NCBI RefSeq assembly: GCF_017897595.1 | Contig: NZ_JAGKIK010000010.1 | Coordinates: 62,001 to 126,000, forward strand | Direction: 5' to 3' | DNA: 64,000 nucleotides | From: Aquimarina sp. U1-2 | GTDB taxonomy: Bacteria > Bacteroidota > Bacteroidia > Flavobacteriales > Flavobacteriaceae | Shown: one piece after another, positions 36,123 to 44,366 of the stretch | Layout: the number at the start of each line of letters is the position of its first letter | Numbering within the stretch: position 1 is the first letter of the stretch | Notes under the pieces: model-generated | Told to the model about the DNA's origin: nothing | Database searches by the model: none | What the model saw: the letters and a program-made list of their open reading frames with translations, nothing else | Position numbers and translations under genes: made by a program

Positions 36123-36186
36123 GTGAGTTTTTGAGCGGATGAGTATGTGAGTATGTGAGTTTTTGAGTGGATGAGTATGTGAGTAG
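36123..36186. repeat. Tandem duplication of a 32-bp unit
   Basis: Unit 1 at 36123-36154 and unit 2 at 36155-36186 differ at two places only. Each itself contains repeats of TGAGTATGTGAG. It lies 37 bp upstream of the TPR gene start, in its 5' region. Confidence 0.85.
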
Positions 36187-36569
36187 AATATGAAAAACAA
36201 AATTAGAAAGTAGGGGGTATATTTGATTTTGCGTTATTTGAAAAGATGATATTAAAAAAGCAACAAATGTATGCCAATATTAGATTTCGAAAAAAGAGCT
36301 AAACATGATTGCTGCACTAAGCTTATTTCGCCTCTGTTAAAGAACATTAGAAATCAAACATTTTAGCAGACAAAATTATTAAATGCATAGAATAAAAACC
36401 GGCTACAACGACTTGTAAGCGCATTAACGACTAAATTTCTTAATCAAAAATTCATTACGTTTTATTAACTTTGAATTACGGCGGGAAAGTGAGTGAGCAC
36501 CTTCCTTTTAATGAAGCTCATATAAGATCATTAGCTATTAGTAAACTATGTATTCTTACTAAATTTATT
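36187..36569. other. AT-rich gap before the secreted orphan genes
   Basis: No gene can be supported. It includes ACCGGCTACAACGACTTG near 36399, a type of phrase I associate with intergenic repeats flanking hypothetical gene cassettes in Bacteroidota (recollection, not checked). A+T content is higher than in the housekeeping parts. Confidence 0.35.
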
Positions 36570-37493
36570 ATGAAAAATAAACATATTGTTCATTTAACAT
36601 TCTTTTATTTACTACTTATTTCTTCTCTACATTCACAATCCTATTATCTTACAAAAGAAAATGAAAAAATTTTAACTAATGATGTGAGCGAAGGATTATT
36701 TTCAGGTTATCAAGAATTAAAATTAAAAAATAATAAATCAGCTATTGGCTACGAAAAGATTCTTGGTAAATATGATTACGATAGTGATACTTTTTTCTAT
36801 CTAAAAAAATACAAATCAAAACTTCCCCTCAGTAAGAAAAGGAAACTTGCATATATCTTTATGTCTAAAGTAACAGAAGGAGAAATTGAAATATACAAAG
36901 GAATAATTACTGCTGGTACTGGGAAAACACAACATTCTAAAGCAGTTTGGTTAATAGAAAAAGACTCAACTTCTACTAAAATTCATGAGGATGGACTTAT
37001 ATCTACCAAAAAAGGGTTGTTTGAAAAACTAGTTGTAATTTCTAAGAATGAACCCTATTTACAAGATAAACTTAACGAACCTAACTTTAACCAATCCATC
37101 AAGAATATGATACATCTCGTACAAAATTTTAATATTAAAGTATATCTAACAAAAATAAACAAAAAACAGAGTAAACCGGATGGAAAAATAGTTTTTTTTA
37201 GAGATGCAGCAAAACAAAGCAAAACCCCTGTTGAATTTCTGGTAAATGGAAAATCATTTGTCCTGAATAGAAAAGAAAAATTTGAGACAACGTTATCTAC
37301 TGACTCCGAAAGTTTGATTGAAATCACTAATTCTAATGATAGAATTAAAAAGCTAATTAAGCCAAATCAAAATTTTACTAAGTATTACGAAATAAAATTA
37401 GATAAAAATAGTGTTGGAGAGATATTACGAAAAAACGCTAATAATTCTTTTATAAAAACTAGGATCAAGACCATGAAGCTCATAGAAAATTAA
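36570..37493 (+). CDS. Secreted hypothetical protein, 307 aa
   Basis: ATG at 36570 begins a clear Sec signal peptide (FFYLLLISSLHSQS); the frame further upstream has no signal. The mature part is rich in Lys, Asn, Ile and Thr, with no motif I recognise, no membrane segment and no type IX tail. It and the next gene have more AAA/AAT codons than their neighbours. They are oriented alike and are 88 bp apart. Function not assigned. Confidence 0.65.
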   Translation: MKNKHIVHLTFFYLLLISSLHSQSYYLTKENEKILTNDVSEGLFSGYQELKLKNNKSAIGYEKILGKYDYDSDTFFYLKKYKSKLPLSKKRKLAYIFMSKVTEGEIEIYKGIITAGTGKTQHSKAVWLIEKDSTSTKIHEDGLISTKKGLFEKLVVISKNEPYLQDKLNEPNFNQSIKNMIHLVQNFNIKVYLTKINKKQSKPDGKIVFFRDAAKQSKTPVEFLVNGKSFVLNRKEKFETTLSTDSESLIEITNSNDRIKKLIKPNQNFTKYYEIKLDKNSVGEILRKNANNSFIKTRIKTMKLIEN

Positions 37494-37581
37494 CAATAGC
37501 TAATGCTGCAGGACACAGTCTAGTAACCCTTTTGGACAACAACTTTTATTGTATTTACCAGTAAACATTCATAAAAAAGAA

Positions 37582-38247
37582 ATGATTAAAAAATTATTTA
37601 TCGTATACTTTTTCTTGATTTCATATTCTTCAAAAGCCCAAGAAGGACATATTGACGTAAAATACTTCGCTTCAACTAGCGATTACACGAATAAGGTAAT
37701 CTCTGATGAAATAGTAACAGTAAGACTTAGAGATAAAAGCGATACATTTATAAAAGTTAAAAAGTTACTTGATAAGAAAACAGGGAAAAGAAGTAAAAAA
37801 GCTGGATTTCCCTGGGCTATTCAGTACGATTCTCTTACATACTTCAATTTAAGATATTGCAAAGAATATCTAAGTCCTGAAACTTTTCTGAAATCAGATT
37901 TGAATGGGAAATACATAGCAATTTTTCTTGATAAATCTGCTCAAAAAAACATTAATAATCAAAAGAACTACTATGGTGGAGGATTACAAGGATTATTAAT
38001 TTCTGAGTCTGTAAAATTGGGTGAAAGTTGGATTTCAGAAAGTGGAGATACATCTAAAATTTTGATTGTTAACACTCAAAAACTAGATTTAAATAATATA
38101 AGAGGTTATAAAAATGCTCAATGGAGGTTGCTAACGAAAAAGAGTATTAATGAAATACTTGGTTTAACGTTATCAAAAGAAGAAATTAAACAACTTACAA
38201 CCGAAAAAGTGAAAACACTTATTATTAATAAAAATAAAGTAGGCTAG
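37582..38247 (+). CDS. Secreted hypothetical protein, 221 aa
   Basis: ATG at 37582 begins a signal peptide (LFIVYFFLISYSSKAQ). The mature protein is lysine-rich, with TVRLRDKSDTFIKVKKLL and NTQKLDLNNIRGYKNAQWRLL as notable stretches; no family is recognised. A weak hairpin (ACTTTT/AAAAGT, about 38270-38292) lies between its stop and the convergent serS gene. With the gene before it this forms a small, AT-rich, accessory-looking pair. Confidence 0.65.
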   Translation: MIKKLFIVYFFLISYSSKAQEGHIDVKYFASTSDYTNKVISDEIVTVRLRDKSDTFIKVKKLLDKKTGKRSKKAGFPWAIQYDSLTYFNLRYCKEYLSPETFLKSDLNGKYIAIFLDKSAQKNINNQKNYYGGGLQGLLISESVKLGESWISESGDTSKILIVNTQKLDLNNIRGYKNAQWRLLTKKSINEILGLTLSKEEIKQLTTEKVKTLIINKNKVG

Positions 38248-38300
38248 CAATACCATAAGAAAACATTGCACTTTTGGCTTACCTAAAAGTTCTGTTTTAA

Positions 38301-39572
38301 TCAATCAATCCACTCAAATCCACAGTAGGGTACAAGCACGTCAGGGATTTTGATCCCCTTTGGTGTTTGATAGTTTTCTAAGATGCCTGCAAGAACTCTT
38401 GGTAATGCCAGCGCGCTTCCGTTAAGGGTATGAACCAGCTGGTTTTTACCATTGCTGTCTTTGTAACGTAGTTTTAAACGATTTGCCTGAAACGACTCAA
38501 AATTAGAAACCGAACTTATCTCTAGCCAACGATCCTGTGCTGTAGAGAATACTTCAAAATCATAAGTTAGGGCAGCCGTAAACCCTATATCACCCCCGCA
38601 AAGACGCAAAATTCGATAGGGCAATTGTAGTTCTTTTAAGATGGTTTTTACATGTGCCACCATATCTTCCAACGCTTGATACGAGTTTTCAGGTTTTTCG
38701 ATACGCACGATTTCTACTTTATCAAATTGATGAAGACGATTTAGCCCACGTACATGAGCCCCGTAAGAACCAGCTTCCCTTCTAAAACACGGCGTATATC
38801 CCGTACAGCAAATAGGTAGCTCTGCTTCTTGCAATAGATCGCCTCTAAACATGTTCGTTACAGGCACTTCGGCAGTAGGGATAAGATATAAGTCATCACC
38901 GGTTACGTAATACATTTGACCTTCTTTATCAGGCAATTGGCCCGTACCGTAACCCGAAGACTCATTAACCAGATGCGGTACTTGATATTCTTTGTATCCG
39001 GCTGCTGTGTTTTTATCCAAAAAATAACTAATCAAAGCTCGTTGTAGCCTGGCGCCTTTTCCTTTGTAAACCGGGAACCCCGCACCTGTAATTTTTACTC
39101 CCAATTCAAAATCGATAATATCGTATTTGTTGGCAAGCTCCCAATGGGGTAAAGCACCCTTTGCAAGAATAGGCACATCTCCTTCTTTATAAACCTCTTC
39201 ATTATCTTCATCATTATGACCATCGGGTACCGACTCATGAGGTATATTTGGGATTGTGTACAAAAGTGTTTCCAATTGTTGTTGTACGCTAGTAAGCTGT
39301 GTAGAAAGTTCTTTAGCAGTTTCTTTAAGCTGTACAGTTTTCTCTTTTAATACATTTGCTTTTTGCGGTTCTCCGTTTTTGAACAGCATTCCGATTTCTT
39401 TGGAGAACGTATTTGAATCTGCTAGTACAGTATCTAATTTTGTTTGAGTAGCACGACGCTTTTCATCTAATGCGATCACTTTATCGAATACTGGTGCGGC
39501 ATCAAAATTACGTTTGGCTAAAGCTTTACTATAGGCTTCTTTATTGGCAATAATCTGTGGTACTATTAACAT
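38301..39572 (-). CDS. serS: Seryl-tRNA synthetase
   Basis: 423 aa. Charges tRNA-Ser with serine. The N-terminal long coiled-coil arm (residues 30-100), class II motif 2 CFRREAGSYGAHVRGLNRLHQF and motif 3 region GSALALPRVLAGILENYQ are all present. Length is standard. Start ATG at 39572. A structured element lies just upstream at 39592-39677 on the same strand, so it would be part of the leader. Confidence 0.97.
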   Translation of the reverse strand: MLIVPQIIANKEAYSKALAKRNFDAAPVFDKVIALDEKRRATQTKLDTVLADSNTFSKEIGMLFKNGEPQKANVLKEKTVQLKETAKELSTQLTSVQQQLETLLYTIPNIPHESVPDGHNDEDNEEVYKEGDVPILAKGALPHWELANKYDIIDFELGVKITGAGFPVYKGKGARLQRALISYFLDKNTAAGYKEYQVPHLVNESSGYGTGQLPDKEGQMYYVTGDDLYLIPTAEVPVTNMFRGDLLQEAELPICCTGYTPCFRREAGSYGAHVRGLNRLHQFDKVEIVRIEKPENSYQALEDMVAHVKTILKELQLPYRILRLCGGDIGFTAALTYDFEVFSTAQDRWLEISSVSNFESFQANRLKLRYKDSNGKNQLVHTLNGSALALPRVLAGILENYQTPKGIKIPDVLVPYCGFEWID

Positions 39573-39591
39573 GATGTGTTTTTTGGGCGAT

Positions 39592-39677
39592 GGCCGGGCT
39601 ATTCGCTATATCTTTTTATGATCATATCTTTCATCACTTCATGGGTTGATCATAAAAAGGATGCCGCTGCTATCCCT
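39592..39677 (-). ncRNA. Flavo-1-like structured element upstream of serS
   Basis: On the minus strand it starts AGGGATAGCAGCGGCATCC, then T-run, a stem with TTATGATCA/TGATCATAA, AAAAAGATATAGCG and AATAGCCCGGCC. The same outer pattern is found at 43482-43605. It ends 20 bp before the serS ATG. I recall this pattern from the flavobacterial structured-RNA motif called Flavo-1, but could not check it. Confidence 0.5.
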
Positions 39678-39731
39678 ATCGCAATGAAAGAGCAAATGTA
39701 AAGAAAAGCTGGCTTTTTGGAAACGTAATTT

Positions 39732-39943
39732 AACCCGGATTACGCATTATAAAATCCCCGCCTGCTATTTTATTTAGAAAAAGGTGGGCAGCAGGTATTA
39801 TGGTTTGAAATACTTTCAAAAACAAACGCTGCGCTGTATTTTTCAATTTCACCGTAGCGGTGTTCCGAAAAGATATTGAGAAAACACTAGTTTTATCGGC
39901 ATTTCAATCCTCATTACGAAATTCTAATACATAATCCAGGTTT
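39732..39943. repeat. Long-hairpin intergenic repeat, copy D (212 bp, diverged)
   Basis: Ends AACCCGGATTACGCATTATAA and ...TTCTAATACATAATCCAGGTTT. Core keeps CACCGTAGCGGTG but differs in the second stem (AAAACACTAGTTTTATCGGC). It carries the extra hairpin CCCGCCTGCT...GGCAGCAGG near the left end, at the place where copy A has one. Confidence 0.8.
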
Positions 39944-40008
39944 AAAAATTGGTTTTGAAACCTGAACAATTCCTCACTTGAACAATGGTTAAAAAAGTTT
40001 AAAATTGA

Positions 40009-40030
40009 GTACCATATCTTCTAATGGTAC
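40009..40030. promoter_or_regulatory. Perfect 7-bp dyad upstream of the peptide gene
   Basis: GTACCAT (40009-40015) and ATGGTAC (40024-40030) flank an 8-base spacer, 65 bp before the ATG at 40095. A direct repeat TGAACAAT (39963 and 39979) lies 40 bp upstream. Either could bind a regulator. Confidence 0.35.
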
Positions 40031-40094
40031 GAAAATCATGAAAATAGACTGTTATTTAGCCTGAAAATAAATATTCATTTTAAATTTTTTGCTC

Positions 40095-40274
40095 ATGAAA
40101 AAATCATTGGTAAACTTAGGAGTTAAATTAAGTAAAGAAGAACAAAAACATGTTTTTGGTGGTAGAGAAGTATTCAGAACGCCGTGCATACTCGAAGAAT
40201 TCGGAGGTAAATGTTGTTATACCGTAGGATCCTATGTAAACGGGAAGTGGTATAAAGAAAAAGTTTGCGTTTAG
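40095..40274 (+). CDS. GG-leader bacteriocin-like peptide, 59 aa, four Cys in core
   Basis: The frame extends to a TTG at 40089; the ATG at 40095 gives KKSLVNLGVKLSKEEQKHVFGG, a typical Bacteroidota double-glycine leader (GG at residues 22-23). The 36-residue core has Cys at 31, 40, 41 and 58. Same leader type and Cys count as the peptide genes at 10605 and 10952, but a different core. No processing or transport genes adjoin it; long-hairpin element 40290-40460 follows. Confidence 0.75.
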   Translation: MKKSLVNLGVKLSKEEQKHVFGGREVFRTPCILEEFGGKCCYTVGSYVNGKWYKEKVCV

Positions 40275-40289
40275 GAGCTTGTATTAAAT

Positions 40290-40460
40290 CTAATACCAAA
40301 TCTACCATAAAATGGCATAAAAGATGCGAAGTTGCTTTTCTCTCCTTCGAAGCCGTAAAATTATTGCATAGCCATAGCTACATAATTATTTTTCAATGAA
40401 GTAGCAGAGAAAATGAACAAGGAAATTTATGTTATTTTATGGTAGATCTGGTATTATTCT
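40290..40460. repeat. Hairpin element with 30-bp ends (MITE-like)
   Basis: Ends 40292-40321 and 40426-40455 (AATACC...ACCATAAAATG type) are inverted complements with about three mismatches. The inner part continues pairing (AAAATTAT...ATAATTATTTT near 40350-40392), so all 170 bp folds into one long hairpin. Terminal sequence differs from the A-D family. No coding seen in the gap 40275-40536. Confidence 0.7.
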
Positions 40461-40536
40461 AATGAGTATTGCTACGTTGATACAGATTATATTACCTTGA
40501 GATATACGAATACCCTGGTAGTGTATATCAAAGTTG

Positions 40537-41856
40537 TTAATCGCTATATTTTAACACCCATGGATTGGTAGTAAAATAATTCCACGGTACATTGGCAAGA
40601 TCGACTTCGGGATCTATAAGCACTTTTCGTTTGTTACCATTGACCGAAACACTGCTTTTTGCATACACTTCAATTTCTTTTCCTTCTGCGGCGTATTTTT
40701 CTTTTAAGCGTTGGGCAAATTGCCACATAAAATCAGGCTTGGTATTTACCGATCGTATTTGTTTACTGGTTAAATACGCTTTTTTGTTGACAATTTTTCT
40801 TTCTTTTTTGGGATCATTTTTATCAATAGTATAAAAACTAGTGATACCCGAGCGCCCTCGCAACATCATACGCCAACTTAACCGATGACCTTCTTCGGTC
40901 CATAATACGTCTCCAGGGATAAACCAATGCCGTATAGGTAGTGTGATTTGTATAGCAAACCAAATAATGACTACAGGAATTAGAAATTTTTTATAAGAGG
41001 GAACTATAATTTCGTTTCCAGCATAAAATTCTTTCTTTTTCATGAATATGCGATGTATTTTTTCTTTGGAAAAGAAAAACACGCTAAATGCCAGTGACAA
41101 GTACGGAAATATGCCAATTTGAAACACTACAGAATTAAAAAGATGAAAAAATATACCTAAACAAAATATTGTAAAACGTGTTCGTTTCCACAATAATAAA
41201 GGGATCACCAGGAGGTCAAATAAAATTCCAAAGTACGCTACACTTACGTGAGCCCAATGATGTTGTAATATTGGTCCGACTACAGGATAGTATGCCCGAC
41301 CTGCCATTAGATTTTTGGCGACTGTAAAGTCAAGCCAATCTGGATATAATTTGGCAATGGCAGCATAGGTATACACAATCCAAAGTTGCAAAATAATGAA
41401 TAGCACTACCCATCTGGGCATTGCTATCTTTTTTAAAGATGGATTTTGTTTCACATCTACAGAAAAATAATTCCCCGCCGGAAGTATGATCATCATCAAC
41501 AACAATAATAACAGTAAATAGTAATGATTGTTATATGATGATTTCTGCATAAAATAAACACCCGCCCACAAGATCGTATAGGCTGTCATACTGAAGCGAT
41601 ATCTATATCCTATCATGATGAGCAGGCCAAAAATACCCATCAACGCAAAATAGAAATACATACCATTACCTGGTAGCGGCTGTAAAAAATCAAACCCAAT
41701 AAAGTTGAACGTAAACTCTGGTTCTATTAAGGTTTTTCTTACCCATCCTGTGAAAATAGCTCCGATAGCTTCGGCAGCGATTAAAAAACCAAAAAATACT
41801 CTGAATATAATTAACGCACTATTGTCTATTTGTGTGAACAGCCAACGATTGATCAT
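40537..41856 (-). CDS. HTTM domain protein (vitamin K-dependent gamma-carboxylase-like)
   Basis: 439 aa, multi-pass membrane protein with about seven helices (FRVFFGFLIAAEAIGAIF, FYFALMGIFGLLIMIGY, YLLLLLLLMMIILPAGNYF and more), ending in a soluble domain with the block GDVLWTEEGHRLSWRMMLRGRSG. This is the HTTM family, related to gamma-carboxylases; the bacterial reaction is unproven. It overlaps ribF by 4 bp, so they form an operon, though no metabolic link is known. Confidence 0.85.
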   Translation of the reverse strand: MINRWLFTQIDNSALIIFRVFFGFLIAAEAIGAIFTGWVRKTLIEPEFTFNFIGFDFLQPLPGNGMYFYFALMGIFGLLIMIGYRYRFSMTAYTILWAGVYFMQKSSYNNHYYLLLLLLLMMIILPAGNYFSVDVKQNPSLKKIAMPRWVVLFIILQLWIVYTYAAIAKLYPDWLDFTVAKNLMAGRAYYPVVGPILQHHWAHVSVAYFGILFDLLVIPLLLWKRTRFTIFCLGIFFHLFNSVVFQIGIFPYLSLAFSVFFFSKEKIHRIFMKKKEFYAGNEIIVPSYKKFLIPVVIIWFAIQITLPIRHWFIPGDVLWTEEGHRLSWRMMLRGRSGITSFYTIDKNDPKKERKIVNKKAYLTSKQIRSVNTKPDFMWQFAQRLKEKYAAEGKEIEVYAKSSVSVNGNKRKVLIDPEVDLANVPWNYFTTNPWVLKYSD

Positions 41857-42785
41857 ACTTTAGCATTTATGTAATCACGAGAAAATTCTTCATCTTGTTG
41901 CATAGCTTCTTGTAATTGGTCTAAAGAATCAAACTTTTTTTCGTCTCTAATGCGTTTTAAAAGTTCGATTTGAATTTTTCTATCATAAAGATTGAATGAA
42001 ATATCAAAAAAGTGGGTTTCTATGGTTTGATGTGTACCGTGTACGGTTGGATTTGTACCTATGTTCATCATGCCGTAATAGACTACCCCATCGATATCAG
42101 ACTTAACGATATATACTCCATTTTTTGGAATAAGTTTATAATTTTCTTCAATATGAAGATTTGCAGTAGGGTATTGTAGTTTTCGTCCCAATTCTTTTCC
42201 TCGTACTACGCGACCGGTGAGCATAAAATTATATCCTAAATAGGCGTTTGCTTTTTCTATAGTACCATTAAGCAAGGCTTCTCGAATTTTGGTCGAACTT
42301 ATAGCAACATCATCGATATCTTGCTTAGAAATTTCTTCTACAGTAAAATTATTCTGGATCCCGTAAGATGCTAAATCGGTTATATTCGAGTTTCGGTTAC
42401 GGCCAAATCTATGATCATAACCAATAATTACATGCCTTACATTAAGATAGTCTACCAACATTTCCTGCACATATTCACCTGCAGTTAAACGAGAAAATTC
42501 TTTGGTAAAAGGATGAACTATCAAGCTGTTTAGGCCGGTTTTTTCAAGAATTTGTTTTCGCTCATCTATTGTGTTGATGAGTTTGATATCAGAATCTTGT
42601 TGCAACACCATCCTGGGGTGCGGAAAAAACGTAAGAACCACAGATGCTAAACCATTATCTTTTGCACTTTCTAACAAGCGTTCAATTATTTTTTTGTGAC
42701 CGATATGTACGCCGTCAAAAGTACCTATAGTTACCACAGATGGGACTTTATGATCATAGGTATCGGCGCTCGTATATAGTTTCAA
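41853..42785 (-). CDS. ribF: Bifunctional riboflavin kinase/FAD synthetase
   Basis: 310 aa. The N-terminal FAD synthetase contains VVTIGTFDGVHIGHKKI (HxGH) and IGYDHRFGRNRNSN; the C-terminal riboflavin kinase has LTGRVVRGKELGRKLQYPTANL and GMMNIGTNPTVHG. Converts riboflavin to FMN and FAD. The start is unusual: no ATG fits, so TTG at 42785 is used, which gives the family N-terminus KLYTSADTY. Followed by HTTM with 4 bp overlap. 51 bp after pth. Confidence 0.95.
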   Translation of the reverse strand: MKLYTSADTYDHKVPSVVTIGTFDGVHIGHKKIIERLLESAKDNGLASVVLTFFPHPRMVLQQDSDIKLINTIDERKQILEKTGLNSLIVHPFTKEFSRLTAGEYVQEMLVDYLNVRHVIIGYDHRFGRNRNSNITDLASYGIQNNFTVEEISKQDIDDVAISSTKIREALLNGTIEKANAYLGYNFMLTGRVVRGKELGRKLQYPTANLHIEENYKLIPKNGVYIVKSDIDGVVYYGMMNIGTNPTVHGTHQTIETHFFDISFNLYDRKIQIELLKRIRDEKKFDSLDQLQEAMQQDEEFSRDYINAKV

Positions 42786-42836
42786 GAAATATAAGTTTTG
42801 AAGGATAAAATTACGGAAATGTTGGGATACATTTGC

Positions 42837-43463
42837 TTATTTTCCGTTAAAGATATTCATGGTATGAGCAAGTCCGGCTGTGGCAAAGGATTTGATAAGC
42901 GCTGTTCCTTTTTGTAATCGCTCGGGCATTGCAGATGCTTCATCTGGATTCCACGTTCCCAGTACATAATCGACTTGTCTTCCTTTACTGAATTCTGCCC
43001 CCACTCCAAATCTAAATCTTGCATATGTTGAAGTGCTTAATTGCGTTTCTATATCCTTAAGACCATTATGACCGCCGGCGCTTCCTTTAGCCTTAAGTCG
43101 CAGGGCGCCAAAAGGGAGGTTGATATCATCGGTAATGATTAGTATGTTTTCTGGCAAAATTTTTTCTTTGTTTTGCCAATACCGTACTGCTTTGCCACTT
43201 AAATTCATATAGGTATTGGGTTTAAGCAGCAGCAGCATTCTACCTTTATGTTTTAAGGTAGCAAGATCTCCTAACTTTTGAGTCTCGAATGTAAGATTTT
43301 CTTCTTTGGCTAGTGCGTCTAAAATTTGAAAACCAATATTATGTCTTGTATCTTGATATTTGGGACCAATATTTCCTAAACCAACAACTAGATATTTTTT
43401 CATAGGATCTTTCTGAATTTTCTTTTCTTCTTTGTAGAATAATTTTTTTAAGACGGAAAGCAT
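42837..43463 (-). CDS. pth: Peptidyl-tRNA hydrolase
   Basis: 208 aa, of which the catalytic domain begins at KKYLVVGLGNIGPKYQDTRH (residue 22 onward) with the active-site His in DTRHNIG and LLLLKPNTYMNLSG, then GGHNGLKDIE. Cleaves peptidyl-tRNA released from ribosomes. The N-terminal 20 residues (LSVLKKLFYKEEKK) are common in flavobacterial Pth, so the ATG at 43463 is kept. Transcribed with ribF, downstream of rplY but separated by terminator and the structured element. Confidence 0.96.
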   Translation of the reverse strand: MLSVLKKLFYKEEKKIQKDPMKKYLVVGLGNIGPKYQDTRHNIGFQILDALAKEENLTFETQKLGDLATLKHKGRMLLLLKPNTYMNLSGKAVRYWQNKEKILPENILIITDDINLPFGALRLKAKGSAGGHNGLKDIETQLSTSTYARFRFGVGAEFSKGRQVDYVLGTWNPDEASAMPERLQKGTALIKSFATAGLAHTMNIFNGK

Positions 43464-43481
43464 AAGTTTTTATTTTGCGTA

Positions 43482-43605
43482 AGGGATAGCAGCGGCATCC
43501 TTTTTTGAGTTTAGAAACGGTAGTTATAGTTTTTATATATCTGGCTATGTACTACGCATCAAGTTTTTTTAAAGATACAAAAAAGATATAGCGTATAGCC
43601 CGACC
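43482..43605 (+). ncRNA. Flavo-1-like structured element between pth and rplY
   Basis: On the + strand it begins AGGGATAGCAGCGGCATCC plus a T-run and ends AAAAAAGATATAGCGTATAGCCCGACC, with a variable middle. Same outer sequence as 39592-39677 but opposite strand relative to neighbouring genes, so here it is antisense to the operon or acts as a terminator. Confidence 0.5.
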
Positions 43606-43648
43606 GTAGTGTAACGAAGGAGACGCCCTACAATACCATAAAAATAAA

Positions 43649-43676
43649 AAAGCACCTTGAATATATCAAAGTGCTT
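43649..43676 (-). terminator. Rho-independent terminator of rplY
   Basis: On the minus strand AAAGCACTTTGA pairs with TCAAGGTGCTTT (one mismatch), followed by a T-rich run (TTTTATTTTT). It lies 25 bp after the rplY stop. Confidence 0.8.
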
Positions 43677-43700
43677 TGGTATTCTTTGTTAGTTACAACA

Positions 43701-44342
43701 TTATGCTTCTGCAGCAGGAGCCTCGGCAGCGGGTGCTTCTCCTCCTTCAGTTGCTGTAGCCTCATCTTCTTCATCATCTTCGTCATCTGCCACAGCAGTA
43801 CGAGACGTTTTCACCATACATATTACGGTGTTATCAGGGTGCAGAATCGTAAAATCATCACTAGCCACATCGGTTACATATAATTTGTTTCCGATTTTAA
43901 GTTTTGTGATATCTCCCTCAATTGCATCAGGTAAATTAGCGGCAAGGCCTTTTACCTTGATACGTCTTAAATTGAAACGTAATACACCACCGTTTCTGAC
44001 TCCGCGTGAATTTCCTACGGTTCTAAAAGGAATTTCCATGGTGATTGGTTTATCATCGAAGATTTCAACAAAATCGATATGTAAAATTCTATCAGTTACA
44101 GGATGAAACTGAATATCCTGTAAAATTGCATTTATTTTGGTGCCATTATCCAACGCTATGACTACGGTATGAACGTCTGGAGTGTACACTAAGTTTTTGA
44201 AAGCAATTTCGGGTGCTGCAAAGTGTACGATAGTGTCTCCACCATAGATCACACAAGGTACCTGTCCAGCATTACGTAAGGCTTTTGTTGCTTTCTTGCC
44301 CACGCTTTCTCTTTGAGATGCGTTGATTGTTAATGATTTCAT
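43701..44342 (-). CDS. rplY: 50S ribosomal protein L25/general stress protein Ctc
   Basis: 213 aa. Binds 5S rRNA. The N-terminal L25 domain ([27 protein letters not shown]) is followed by the TL5/Ctc beta domain; the last about 25 residues are an acidic/Ala-Pro-Glu tail ([20 protein letters not shown]). Typical length for Bacteroidota. Follows prs by 24 bp, so it is in one operon with it, as usual in flavobacteria. Confidence 0.96.
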   Translation of the reverse strand: MKSLTINASQRESVGKKATKALRNAGQVPCVIYGGDTIVHFAAPEIAFKNLVYTPDVHTVVIALDNGTKINAILQDIQFHPVTDRILHIDFVEIFDDKPITMEIPFRTVGNSRGVRNGGVLRFNLRRIKVKGLAANLPDAIEGDITKLKIGNKLYVTDVASDDFTILHPDNTVICMVKTSRTAVADDEDDEEDEATATEGGEAPAAEAPAAEA

Positions 44343-44366
44343 TTTAAAATTTATTTAACTATTAAT

